From NCBI GenBank assembly GCA_015178975.1, contig WHVD01000208.1, positions 62,001 through 126,000 on the forward strand: a stretch of 64,000 bases of DNA, read 5' to 3'. Position 1 is the stretch's first letter. Each line of letters starts with the position of its first letter. Both the position numbers and the translations under genes were made by a program. The notes under the pieces are model-generated. The model was not told the origin of the DNA. It saw only the letters and a program-made list of their open reading frames with translations, and searched no databases. Below are positions 22,601 to 34,792 of this stretch, in pieces. This DNA comes from Hysterangium stoloniferum (Eukaryota; Basidiomycota; Agaricomycetes; Hysterangiales; Hysterangiaceae).

Positions 22601-23651
22601 AATCATCTGTTGAGCGTCTGGCAAAGGCGGACCGTAATACGACTATTTTGTTCTTCCGTGTCGGGATTGTCGCGGAGAGGACGCTAGGTATGTGTTCGCT
22701 CTATTATTCCATTGTCATGATTTTAGGATTTATTCTACTCTACCCCACAGTTGTTTATGCGACTAAAAGCTTCATCAGCTTCCACGTAGCCGCCCTCGAG
22801 GCTGTACCTAGCAATAGCCTGCAAAGGATACAGAGTCAATCACGGGCACCCACATTCCGGCCTTATGGAGAGGTGAGTGGCGTTCTGAGGTTGTGAACGT
22901 ATTCTGACATGGGATTCTAGCCATTCTATGTGCCAAAAGAGCCGCTAGATGTGACACTTCTAGCGAAAACTATTGCTGTGTCGACGGATCGACTGATGGT
23001 CGTGGTTGACCCCAAGAAGTATGATCGAAGTTTTATTCCCTAATAATGTTTTTTTATTGATTGATTCACCATCAGTCTAAATGGTCAAGCGCCCGTGCCT
23101 ATCCCAAGTTTCAGTTCACTTAACACCGCCACATCTCCCTCTGAATCGCCCCTAGCCATCTTGAAGGCGAAAGCTGAGTATGCCAGACCCATTGGTATCG
23201 TAAGGTCTGGCGCGGAGGAATTGATCGTTGTTTATGATGGTGCGTTCATGGTATCTCTTTCAGTTTCATTAGGACCCAAGACCTGAGACACATCACAGAA
23301 TTCGGCTGCTACGTCACGAAACACGCTGAACCAACGCGAAAGTGCGGTTACGTGCGCTGGGAGACAAAAGCCACGACATTCGCCGAGCGCGGTGCCCATA
23401 TCCTCCTCTTCAGCCGTCAATTCATCGAAGTCCGCCACGTCGGAACAGGACGGCTCGTGCAGGTTATTGAGGCGGACGACATCCGGCTTGTACAGTCAGC
23501 AGTCGGGAGTCCACTTTTGATAGCTATGCGGGGGAAGAAAAATGATGAACGAGGCGCCAGGGATGCGTTAGTGGAGTTGGTGGAGACATCGCCTATTGAG
23601 GCGAGGCGGTCTATGCAGGAGACAGCCCCGTTGTGGGATGAGTGGGAATAG
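19608..23651 (+). CDS. Rho GEF with DH, PH and CNH domains (Rom2-type)
   Basis: Multi-exon gene predicted to load GTP on Rho1 at the plasma membrane and drive cell-wall integrity signalling, as Rom1/Rom2 do in yeast. Exon 1 (19608-20132) encodes a Ser/Pro-rich N-terminus. The DH domain starts at SIFDLINGERSYVNDMRLVQE (about 20550), continues after an intron (20617-20668) as VFVAGLRQKSPPV, and contains RPVTRLPRLGLQL (about 21125) followed by a poly-Gly tract. The PH domain follows (DNYLLITRPDPRSG; PIPLEYLRLGPF; YTLYASSEALRKKW). The CNH domain spans about 22340-23620, ending in FIEVRHVGTGRLVQVIE. About 12 introns of 48-75 nt; exon borders at 20133-20403 and 21775-21830 remain unresolved. No DEP domain was found. 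Convergent with the next gene. Confidence 0.85.
21207..21241 (+). repeat. (GGT)n microsatellite coding poly-glycine
   Basis: About eleven GGT codons followed by AAT AGT AAT AGC inside the DH-domain part of the Rho GEF exon; codon-pure, so prone to slippage and length variation. Confidence 0.9.
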
Positions 23652-23956
23652 AGTATGGTTGTAGTTCAGTTGTACGAGTATTGTCTCGAGGCGGAGGCAA
23701 GCATCTGTGTTTGTCACTGTATTCGTCCCCCATGCTTGTTCCAGTGATGTAGCGTTAGATTATTGGTCTTGTTTAGACTCTTATAGTGGTCTTATATGCA
23801 ACAATTTAGTATAAATTCAAATAACCACATATTTGTTGAATAATATTTATGCCATCAGTACATATGAGTGTGCCATAATGATTCAAAATAAGAAAAGATT
23901 TTTTTTTTTTGAGGCCATTACCACACGCCCACCACTACCTCTACTTATCCAATTCA

Positions 23957-26076
23957 TCATTTATTCCAAAAATGCCTCAAAAGCAGGGGAATAAGCATGA
24001 CTGACACCCCTGTTGTCGCACCGGCAAGCAATATACTCGCGGATTGCCACGTCCGCATCCTAGTCCCTAGATATTGATTGCCGTCGCCGAATGCTTCGCT
24101 CTCCCCGTCTCCGAAGACAATATCCCTCACGATTTGTACACTACGAGATGTACCAGACCGCGTGGGGATATCAAATTCGTCGTCGCGAGTTCCGAGTCGC
24201 TCTCCTACATTGATACGACTACGCCTGCCTTGGGGAGGGGTTTTACGCACATGTCGTACTTGTGCCTCACGCTCACGCTCGGCCTTCTCCATAGCGGCCA
24301 GTTTCGCTTCTACGATTTCTAAACGCGTTTTTAACACGTCTACGGCAAGTAATGCTTCTTCTTCACGTTTTGTAACGGCGGGTCCAGGTGATGAGACGAC
24401 GTAGATGTCTCGGCTTGGCTCTGCATTGTGATCATGAACAAACAGATTATGTAGTCCAGGGGGTATTTGAGAGCCTTGTGAAGCCGTGACATCTTCTTTG
24501 TTTCTATCCTTAACCGACGAGAATTTTCCTTTAACAGGCCTGAGTGCCGTAGGAGGATGTGTTGGCAACTCCTCTGTGGAGCGGAATCTCATGGTTTCAC
24601 CTGAGGTCTCGACGGGTATAATCCGCGGCTCTGGAGCGGGCTCGCCATATGTCTGTGCGTAAAGTTCGGCCATAGTAAGCTCTTCCTCTCCCTCTTCACG
24701 GGGAGGCGGAAGTGACGCGATCTCTATCTCACGAGTAGTATTGTGCGGCGTCGAACTGTCGTCTTCCTGCACGTCTACGTCTGGTTCACGGAACACGGGA
24801 AAAGGTGAGCCAGGTTCTCCGGACTGATGTGGCTGAAATGGTGTATCTTCGGAGACTTCAGGAAGAACAACATCGAGGGGGGTTGCAGATTGCGGGGGAA
24901 GGACGGGCACAAGGCCATCATCATTATTCCCGTGGCCAACGGCTGGCGATGATATTAACTCGGCATGACTTTGGTCTGGGAGTGGGATATGAGGTTCAGC
25001 GGTCGTTGATGAACGTGAGATGAACGGATTGTTCGCAGGGGATCGCGACGGACTTCCAGTGGAAGTCGATTTGAAATTCGTCTCTTTATAAACCCGATCA
25101 ACATCGCCATCATCCTCCGTCTCCGACATGTCCCAACATGTGTTCTGGCGACGTTTCCCACTTCTTTGAGTAATTGGCACTGAACGCTGTGGCGTGGGCG
25201 GTTTTTCAGGGGTTCCTAGTCGTTTGTGTGGTGATCTGTCCTCGCCAACATCACTACTCTCGCTAGCACTCCGTTCGAAAACGTCCACCATCCCGCGTAC
25301 GCGGCCAGGTTTGTATGATGAGCTGGAGACGCGACTTGGACGGTACGGTAGCGCCTGCTGGCGGAGTGTGCATGAGGCGTCCCAAAAAGCGTTGCTCCAG
25401 ACTGAGTCAACCCCTTCCATTCTGATAAATATACCTGAATCAGTATCTCTATAGTCATGACATTAAGAAATATAAGCTACTCTTCAAAATCCTCTTGATC
25501 AAGAGTCATAAAGGTCCGTCCGCTGATCTTTTGTTTTTGAACAAAATCGAGCATAGCATGGACAATTTCATGGTCAAACGATTCTCCATCGCTGTTGTGC
25601 AGCTCAGACGACAAGTAAAGTACTAATTGATCAGGGGTCCAGAGGTAAGGATGACTCTGATCAAATGTTCCACATGAGTAAGTATGATCAGAAACAATTG
25701 TAGTGATCGTACTGACAGGTAGTTTGACCTTTTCTCCCTCAGCATTCCGTACTGACCACGTCTTTGAGCTCTTTGAAGGCGAAGGCGAGGCTAATCCGCT
25801 CTTTCGACTCTTTTGTGATTTCTCTGATGGTGTAGGCGATGGTGCGGGGGCTCCATTGACTTCCTTTGCAGCGCCAGCACTGCGACGTGTCGGGCTCGGA
25901 GTACCCTCTGGATTGAAAACAAACATGGATGGCGAAGGTGGTGCAGGTGTATAGTGATGCCTTGCCCAGCTTCCATGTGCTTTACCGACATTGGACCTTG
26001 AAAGAATGCCACTTTGAGTTGTCTTGACGCTATAAGGATGGTTGTGTTGAGAGGTCGATGGTGCTGTGAACTCCAT
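23957..26076 (-). CDS. Tail-anchored protein with SAM-like domain
   Basis: Exon 1 (26076 to about 25480) has a Ser/Pro-rich leader, then a folded segment WTPDQLVLYLSSEL...VQKQKISGRTFMTLDQEDFEE that looks like a SAM-type domain (L-LT-DLE motif). Exon 2 continues with Ser/Pro-rich disordered sequence, a coiled coil (EEEALLAVDVLKTRLEIVEAK... at about 24290-24360) and ends in one hydrophobic segment, ILLAGATTGVSVMLIPLLL, plus HFWNK, a classic tail anchor. The two exons are joined in frame by an unusually short 32-nt GTAG...ATAG gap. Role unknown; architecture suggests a scaffold on ER, outer mitochondrial or peroxisomal membrane. Confidence 0.75.
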
Positions 26077-27217
26077 GAAGAGCGTAAGCTGGTTTTATTT
26101 TTATTTTATGTTTTGAGGATGAGGCCGGATTATCAGTGACGTTGAACAAAATGCCCTTGAGGCTAACATGCTATTTCTATCCAAATAAGGAAGGCTGTAC
26201 AAACAATTGTACCACATTGTTCCTCATACTTACATAAGCACAAATAAGAAGTATGACCATTGACGGTAGACGCTTCCCCAATGAATTCACGTGTAATGGC
26301 TACACAATAGGCGCTCCTTGGTTTTTAAGCAGACCATGATAGGGATGGTCTCACAGCGCGTAATTTTTGCCTTAAAATGTAGCCCATATTATAATATATT
26401 TATTGTGGTTTAAAGCGTACTACTTCGATAGAAATCGCGCCGCGAGCAAAATGTACTTCAGAGTCAAATGTGAACCCCGGAACGGCTATCTCGCAAACTA
26501 CTTGGGAACAATTTTCCTGAGCTCTAATTGATGAGAGAAAGAGAACAAGAATTATTTAAAATCTGTGGTGGAGCGGAGAATAAAAATGATATAAGCGTGA
26601 CCATCGTATTTCCTAAACGGGACCGAATCTTGTTGTCACGTGACCCGTAACGAGGGGATCTCAGAACGGATCGTAATATTTATATATAAAGTAGCCTGAT
26701 CATTGGATAGCCACACTGGTGTCAACTCTCAATAGCTATGTAGGCCCCTCATTTGACAGCGAGAACGCTGAACCAAAACGGCATCTCAAGCTTTCTATTC
26801 TTATTTTGTCGAATGCCTACGCGAATACCTCCTCGTTTTTCCTATTTTGCCTTGTTCTTTTCATGGTTTCCAATCTACTCTTGATCCACCGGCATCGTCA
26901 CTTTCACAGCCAGAGTTGATAATGACTACATAAACTGAGCTGAGCCACTACCGCACCGTGTGTCACGGCGTCAGGTAGCTCTGTTGACGCGCTGTTCCCA
27001 TTGGAAGCACCATCTCCTTCTTGCTGCGACCCACAGCTCATGACCTCTCTTCTGATCATCACGCACGATCCAATCTTCCTCTGTTCCGTTCCTCCCTCGG
27101 TTCTTTTATACATGGCCTCTTAATCTCAGTGCCTCTGGATTCTCTTTTAGCCCACTTTCTGCTCGTCTGTTGATCAGGCTATTATCCTTTTCCCATTTCG
27201 CTTTCTTTTGCTCCAAG
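26077..27217. other. Intergenic, nothing recognised
   Basis: Upstream regions of two divergently read genes. Several short ORFs without recognisable features. The C/T-rich stretch from 27040 to 27217 is typical of a fungal promoter ahead of the 27218 ATG. Confidence 0.4.
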
Positions 27218-28748
27218 ATGTCTGTTAACCCAGTGCTTGTAAACAACTTGTGGCTTTCTTTCAATTTTGCAGGACAATGGTGTCTTCTGGGTCTCATTCT
27301 CACCTACATCTTTGTCCCTTCCATTCCACAGCGCAAGAACCCGTTTCTGTTCAACTTGTTGTTGACCACCTATTTTGCAACCATCCCCGGGTCATTGCTG
27401 TTCGAAACCATTTTATTCATTCTTATCAGTAACTCTGATTACTTCTACCAGTGTATACGTCGGCAATCCCCCAAGTGGGGTAAAAGTTTCCTGGGATCTT
27501 CTCTGCTTTTTTCAGGCAGCCCTCATCGATGGATGTCCGCCCTTGTGCGTTTTTTGTTAGCATGTACAGTAGTCAAAGAGAAGTAACGTAAATGCCGATT
27601 GTGAAGGTTCGGAGTTGCGCAACTGGTACTTTTATATGACGTGAATATTTTAATTTCGCTGTTTACAGCCACTCACTAGGAAATTTATAGACATGGTCGG
27701 GAATACGTGCTTCAGTTACGGGGAAAAAACAGACCAGTCGAAGAGCAATGTTCATGTATTCCGTATGTCAATTCATCTCATATAATATCTAAATATTTTT
27801 ACGGATTTTTCTTGACCACAGCTCTTGATAGCCCCCTATTTCTGCACTTGGATTTTCGTTTTTGGGTCATTTATCGCCGCTGCGCAGTCAAAGGCCAACC
27901 ACTCTTTGATCTCCGCATATTGCCAAAATTATTCTTACCCTTCGAACCGATTGTATGTGGCTAAATTGATAAATGGGCTATACCCATACCAAGTTATATC
28001 TAACAGGAGAACCGCTGTTGGGAATTTGATGCTCGGCATTGTCCTAATAGAAATTGGATTTGGCAGTTCGTCACTATTTTCGATGATCGCTTCATAGTGG
28101 CGTAATCTAAATAAAATATACAACAGTCGCCATCGGATGGACTATGTTTCGCAATCGCAAACTCCTCAAGATGGATCCTGTCAGATGGAGAAATGAAAAA
28201 CATTTCGTGACTCGACTTTTCATCCTGAACGCTCTTCAACTTATTGCTCTTTTGTAAGTACCGTAACTTCACCCCATCTAGAAGCGTGTTAACCCCGGAA
28301 TAGGTTAAGTGCAATAAATATAGCGGGTGTGAATAGCTCGGTGATCAAGGCGACTTACCAGCTCCTGGCTTCTATGAGCATGTTTCGTTCTTTCCTCTGC
28401 GATGATGTGCTCACCATTATACATCCCCAGATGGACTTGCTTTGTTTTTCACAATTGGAACGCAGAAGGTAAACATTCGAGCATGCATACTATGCCCTTT
28501 ATATCCACTGTGTCAGAATCTTACGATGAATTTCCATTTAGCAAATCATCAACACATGGATAACGATCATCACACGGCGGAAAATGCCTGAATTCGTTGG
28601 AACACATACGATAACGCTGTCCGAGTTGCCGTATTCTGACGAACTGGTCCCCGACTACGACATAGAGAGGAATGCAACACCCACATCCCAAGGATATGGC
28701 GTTCAAGCTAAAGGAGGCGTTGCTGATAAGCCAAATGAATTTCTGTAA
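27218..28748 (+). CDS. Seven-TM receptor-like membrane protein, paralogue A
   Basis: Starts MSVNPVLVNNLWLSFNFAGQ; TM1 is WCLLGLILTYIFV, then the basic loop IPQRKNP and TM2 FLFNLLLTTYFATIPG. After a 61-nt intron (27391-27451, phase checked) come VYVGNPPSG, FQAALIDGCPPL (TM3), LIAPYFCTWIFVFGSFIAAAQ (TM4), GNLMLGIVLIEIGFGSS (TM5), a basic loop GWTMFRNRKLL, FILNALQLIALL (TM6) and LALFFTIGTQK (TM7), then a hydrophilic tail ending NEFL. Seven segments with basic inner loops fit a basidiomycete GPCR-like family; no ligand can be inferred. Introns in the middle are approximate. A clear paralogue lies at 32088-33526. Confidence 0.65.
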
Positions 28749-30640
28749 GTGCAAGCCACCTCGTTACTATGTTGGCAACCTCATTCTGGCTTCAGAACTC
28801 TTCATACTGAGGAATAAGCTCGCAGCACATTTCGTTTTTATTATTGACCATGTCCTGGGCATTTCATGTGCATCCATGGCATCTGTATTTATTACAAGTC
28901 GCGAATGAAATTGCAGTGATTACTGTCTGGTAGGCTCACATGGTTCTGATCATCATTTAATATTCTCTAACAGTTGTCTGCAATGTTTTGAGAATTCGCC
29001 TTGCAATGATTCCGAAAGATGGGACATTGAGTTTTGACGTGACTTAGAGATTTAAATGACTGCGTCTCATCACTATTGTAGCGGGATCGATCTTCTCGCA
29101 GGCTCTTCAATTGTAAGGACTGTGTCCTTGTGACGTTGGCTCTCAAGTTTATATATGCAACCAGCCTTCAGTTTTGAATTCGTCTGAACTTCTACAACCC
29201 CTCGAGGACCCGAACATTAATTCCGTCTTCTCCAGTACAAACACTTGCTGGAACTTGCAACTCGGACACGCGGCCTGTCATGAGGCTGTCACCGTTTTCT
29301 GGAATACTGTCCTTGGAACGCGGCACGGTCTGCTACTTGAGCGGAAAAACTCGTTCTCGGTCAGCATGCCCCTCCGCTCTTCTAGCCCTGCCTCCCACCA
29401 TTATATGCTATATCTGCATGTCTGTCATGGTTGACTCGTACATGGTTGTTGCCATTACTCCTCACAGGTCGAGTGAATCGAGCTCTCGGCTGCGACTCTT
29501 TACAGGAGGTACCGGTCACCAAGCCCTCAAGCGCGAAGCCTTTCCTCAATTGTACCATTCGGATTGATGGATGTGATCGCACCAATAGAAGTATGGAAAT
29601 ACTCTATTTGATGGTTCTTATCAAGGAATGTCGGCGCGTTGAAATTGCTTATCGTCAATTTCCCCAAAAGAATTCTTCAAGAAACACTTTATTCCATCGT
29701 TGAATTCAAATAGTTGCCGTATATAACACTTCTTCCAGAGGTGAGTTGAGATGAGCTCCCATTATGTGTGTTTTCCAATCAGGTTGGACCGCGACCGCAA
29801 TCAGCTTTGATGTGAATCAAAGTTGGCAACTGGTGACGAAATCTCAAAGTAATCCATTCCAAGCCCTGTCCGTAAATTCCTATCTACAAGCCGTCCTTCA
29901 GACTTGCCACATGTGCGACCGGGAAAATTCTTCGATGCATAAACCCAACGCCATCATCAGGTAGGTCCACTCGGTTCACATCATTATCGTTCGTGTCGAC
30001 GATCTCGGTTCGTTGGCAGACCCGTCGTTGGAGGGGGTGTACAGAATGCAAGAAGAGCCCAATTCTTGCGGTTTGGATTCCGGAGCATGCATAAAGTTCA
30101 GTTCCAATGGCTAGGAAAAAATCCACCAAATGTGCTAATTGCCAGAGTCGCACTCACACCATCGTCACAAGCACCTTCGAATTATGAGCGCACAAAAAAA
30201 AGAGTTCACTTGGTGCTGCAACGATTGTCTTAGATACCTCTGTGAGCTTCGGTGAAGAAGCTATCTCTGCAGAATATAATACGTCCGACTCGGACTCATT
30301 TGAGGAAACAAGACTTTCGAAAAATGGGTAATCGAAGGTTTTTTCGAGACACTGCTGTCGAACTAGAAGTTAAGTTCAATGGCGAGGCGACATGAGAGTG
30401 AGTTGGTGGTTGGATCAACGTTTAAAAGTGTCAAACTAGACGCCCAATGGGGGTGTTCAACGGCGAAACGGACAATCAGGCGGCGATCAATGGCAAAGCG
30501 TTTGTTGCGTCAAATATTGGCTATGGAATGAAACAGTGAATGGATTGACATTGAATTACGTCGATTTCTCGAGCTAGGCGAGACGGGGGGATCGCGCTTA
30601 GGACGTAAAACACGGATAGAGTGATTATATGCCCCTCAAA
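28749..30640. other. Gene-poor stretch, no recognisable gene
   Basis: Several short ORFs (for example 29280-29567 and 29764-29964) without recognisable domains or consistent splice structure. Upstream parts of the polyketide synthase remnant may be hidden here but could not be identified. Confidence 0.35.
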
Positions 30641-30651
30641 GATGAGCGCGC

Positions 30652-31290
30652 ATGCGCGTTATACATCTGGAAGGAACTAGTCTGCATATGGTGGAGTGTA
30701 GAAGAGGACATGCACAAACCACGGTTTTGGACGAGCTTACAAGGACCAAACGAAACGCCTTTTCCTTGGTCACTTCCGCTATAATCGGAACGACCATTGC
30801 TAGGACGGATGACCTTTTAACAGATAATTGGCTCGCCCACTGGGCACCATGGGCTATGTCTAGTAAAAAGGTAAACTTGCCGTCTTTTTGTATAGAATGG
30901 ATGTTGACTTTATAAAATCCCAGTGTCTAGAGGATGGGATAAAAATGTTCAAAAATTGACCTTCTGGCTCTACGTCCCAGAATATGATTGGTTTAATATG
31001 CAGAAGCGTTTTGGCAGGTCGCCGATATATGATTATCTTGTTCGAACTTCGGACGGGAGGGTGAACTCCAGCACCGATAATGAAACAATCTCTCCGAGAG
31101 GTCGTGCTTCGCTTCCTGCATGTCCTTTCCGAGGATTTCAATTCATCCGCCCCCTTCACTTCCTACGCCATCGATTCATTGTCAGCCGGTAGACTATCTG
31201 CCGCATTGAAGCCATTAATTGTGTTGACGCAACTTTGATTTCTGGCGGATATATTGCTGGATGATATCTTCGCCGGATGTCTGGGGAAGG
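30652..31290 (+). pseudogene. Polyketide synthase C-terminus (ketoreductase end and acyl carrier domain), broken
   Basis: NAFSLVTSAIIGTTIARTDD and AHWAPWAMSSKK resemble the end of a fungal PKS ketoreductase region. A 53-nt intron (30871-30923) then joins CLEDGIKM, KLTFWLYVPEYDW, RFGRSPIYDYLV and finally REVVLRFLHVLSEDF...YAIDSLSAGRLSAALKP, the phosphopantetheine carrier motif with its Ser. At least two frame changes separate these blocks (about 30945 and 31065) and no upstream KS or AT domain is present, so this is a relic. Family assignment rests on the DSLSAGRL motif and its surroundings. Confidence 0.6.
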
Positions 31291-32087
31291 AGACAAGACT
31301 GATGCGGCTACTGTCCAACAGAAGTGAGATTTGGATGAAGTTGTGATATGGGGAAGCTAGATGTCATTCAGCTAATCTCATTTGTATATATAAAAGCACT
31401 GTGACCTAAGAGCCTTTTCCGGGAAATACTCCTTTATTTATATTTGTCAATCGGAAGCAAATTTAAATATTATAGAAATAGACCTGCCTCTAACAGTCAA
31501 TATTGCAAGAAGTTGCTGATACAACGCAACTCCCGTAAAGATAGAGATAAAGAAATGGCCGTGATTCACGTACCTATAGGTCAAATATATTGGGGGCAAT
31601 ACTTGAATGCCCGCGGCTGATTAGATTGCGCTTAGATTGCGCTCTATGGCACAAGGTGAGACCCTAGCGCACATGGGCGGAAGGACAATTGGCAGACACA
31701 TCTGACATGTATTCATTTTATTGCCACAGGAATCAAATGTCTTTGATATAATGAAAATCCTCAATTGAAGCCCTGGCTCACCACCAAACATCTCAACTTG
31801 TCGATCTCACAGTGAATTCGTCGATCACTTTGTATTCCCTCTAATGTTACGACAAGAAAGAAGATATACGAAGCGCAATACATATATAAGCAGGGGCAAT
31901 AGCATCTAGTGTTGGACGAACTAGATTCTCTCCCCCTCCTGGCCAAGAAACTGTGCCTGTTATAGCCCCTGCTTACTCCAAACAGCTATTGTGCGCCAAT
32001 TCACCAGTACGCTCTCATTCGTCGAGCTTGACGTAGCCCTAACTCAAGTCCACTAAGTCATCACAACCCAGATTCGTTCACTCTACT
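31291..32087. other. Intergenic, nothing recognised
   Basis: No supported gene. Upstream region of the second seven-TM paralogue. Confidence 0.35.
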
Positions 32088-33526
32088 ATGTATACGGTCG
32101 TAACGATTTTGTGGATAACGTTCAACATGTTAGGAACTGCGACTCTCTTGTTACTTCTTGGAACATTCTACTTTGTGCGGTCGTTGCCACAACGGAAAAA
32201 CCTTTTCTTGATCAATGTGCAATTGTCGACGCTGCTAGTCACGGTCTCCGCCAATCTAATGTACGTCTGTCCCGCATTACCGCGGCTACTGATATCATCT
32301 GCATCGTCTTGGAATCTAAACCAAATTTTCAAGGTTTATAACAGGCCAACAAGAACGAATGGTGATCCTTCCCATATGCGTTGCGCAATCCATCTTGATG
32401 GACGCCGCAGCACCGATGTAAAGCAATGTGCTTGCTATCGTCTCTATTGTATTGTATTGACGCCAGATAAATTCAGGGTCGGCGTTTCCATGGCTTGTTT
32501 GGTTTTCCAGGTAACATCCCCCGACACGAAAAATGCCATCACTGAAAATACTCTCCAAGCTGTGGTCTGAAATACATGCAGCACTCAAGGGGAAAGTCTC
32601 CATTCTCAGGAGGTCCAGTGTCGTGCGATGGATGGTCTGTTATCCCATCCTATCCATGTTCCATAGTATGACATACGCCTCTAGGTTTTGATTGCGCCTT
32701 ATGTCACTTTCGTCATTTGGATTGTTTTCTCAACAATGGTCGTATATTTCTGCCTTGTGACTCTTATCAAGCGGCAAAACACTGACGCTAGTTGAATACC
32801 CAGTTAACGATAAAACCGCCGATGAATGTTCAGCTACCACCCAATCCTTTCTGTATGGACATGCGACCAACCCACAGCCTCACCGCGTAGGTGTTATTCT
32901 CCCTCTGAGTATTCGCAGGGGATTTTTCATCGGTCTTTGTTTCTTCACCCTTTAGACGTGCGTACGTAGGTCTGTTTGCGGCTACTTGTGGGCTCTGGGT
33001 TATATACTTCGAAGGTTTGTTCTCGACTAGGTCCCAAGCTTCCCTTGCATCATAGTTTCTGACCATTCTTTTCACATACGAAACAGCGTGGACAGCGTAC
33101 CTTCTCATTACTAGATGGTTGCCCCTTAAACCCCAGGACATCGCAGAGCCGTCCCTTCAATCATACCGTACGAATGTGCATTTGGCCATACGGGTGCTCA
33201 TATTCAACTTGATACAGTTTGGGGCGTTCTTGTGGGCAATAATACTCCTTTCATGCGCTGTGACGCTCATCAATGGTTGCGTATATAAGTTTGACTGCAA
33301 TGAACCGAGTCAGCCAGCATCATTCTACAGAGATTAACGGCGTGACCCAGGTTGTAATATCAACTTGTGAGAGCCCCACCCTGAACCATTTCCGTTATTT
33401 GACTGCATTAACTCTATTTTTTCAGTCGGACTTGCTACTTTCTTCATCTTTGGCACACTTAGGGTGACTATTTTTCTCCCTGATTCTGTTCCAAAACAGC
33501 TCACTAAGATCAACAGTCCATATTAG
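32088..33526 (+). CDS. Seven-TM receptor-like membrane protein, paralogue B (possibly decayed)
   Basis: MYTVVTILWITFNMLG, TM1 TLLLLLGTFYFV, the loop LPQRKN and TM2 FLINVQLSTLLVTVS align with paralogue A. A first intron joins NLM to FITGQQERMVILP (phase checked), followed by CVAQSILMDAAAPM (TM3), VLIAPYVTFVIWIVFSTMV (TM4), GLFAATCGLWVIYF (TM5), LAIRVLIFNLIQFGAFLWA (TM6) and VGLATFFIFGTLRVTIFL (TM7). An in-frame stop after KRQNTDAS (about 32793) and unclear junctions at 32430-32670 and 33000-33110 leave open whether it is spliced or a pseudogene. Order and loop motif support common origin with 27218-28748. Confidence 0.5.
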
Positions 33527-34790
33527 AAGTATGGAGAATTGTTCCAGTCCATAAAAGAGGCCGAGGGCATCCATGACGGATAGTCCGGGTGTATAAAGCG
33601 GTGTGGACCTATGCTCGCTCGTTACAACACCGAAGAGGCCCCATCATCCTTAGGCACAGACGGGATTACTGTGTTCGGATGCTTGCCTTTTTTCGGATGA
33701 GAGGCATAAACATCGACAGGAACCAGCTCCTTCTACAATGTAGTACCAGACTACTCTGTCTGCGAGCAGACTGAGTTGTACACAGGGATTCCCATCGTCT
33801 ACCTTCTACCGATATGATGGAAGATATGATCCACAGAGCGACTTTGATGCAGAACTCTGGTCTCTTATGTTAATAAGCATTATTCTCAACAATAATAGCC
33901 TAATAATGGGATGGACCTGCCCAGGTGCAGCGAGAGGAGGCGAGGGCAGCTTTGTTTGGTCGCTAGGCTAGTTACTAGCTCGAAAAAGCCTAAGCAGTAC
34001 AAGCGATATATTTCTTGAACCTGCATAGTTTTCGCAATACGTAGTATGTCAAGAATTCACGACAACTTGACTCACACGAGGAGAGCCAATTGAAAGATAC
34101 TACGAATCAGCTTTCTCACCAGGAGACGACTGTGTGTAGTCCGAGTCGATTATGTAGCGTAGTCCACGGGCAGCTGAACCTAAAGACGTGAGAAAAGCAC
34201 CGAGTCTGGGGGATAATGGAGAGGAAATGCGAAGAGAGTTCCGATATTCAAATATTGATATATTATCCATTCCTATTGTGTCTAATCAGCTTCGAGAAAT
34301 GATGATTCTGTGAGGCAGAAATACTCAGAATCCAACATGGACGGAACCGTGCCAAGGTAAGCAGCAGAAGGATCGGATTATTCTGATAGAGGATTGTGAG
34401 CGGGTTCGGGACTTGAGATAGTTATTGTATTGGCGGTCATATACATATTTCACCTTGGACGAACAACAACTTACTAAGATAGGGACGTATCCGTAATTCT
34501 ACACAGAAATCGCGGATGTTCCTCTTGCCAAAATCTGGTGAACTGTTATAATCACTCATAGTCATGTGCACTATGAGTGGCTGAAAGCTACCAGGTAAGG
34601 AAGGAGACAGACATGAGCTATACAGGCTGTGATAGTGGCCGCTTTAGTACTGCTGTACATAATTCACCTCAGTAGGCGTTAACACCGGAGGTTTCGTCGA
34701 GCGGTGTTATGTCTTCAATCCCCCGATTCGACTGCTCACCCTCAGACTGTTGACGCAATTTCCAGACTTCGGTCTAAATCTGATAAAGAA
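33527..34790. other. Gene-poor stretch, nothing recognised
   Basis: No supported coding or RNA feature. Confidence 0.35.
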
Positions 34791-34792
34791 AC

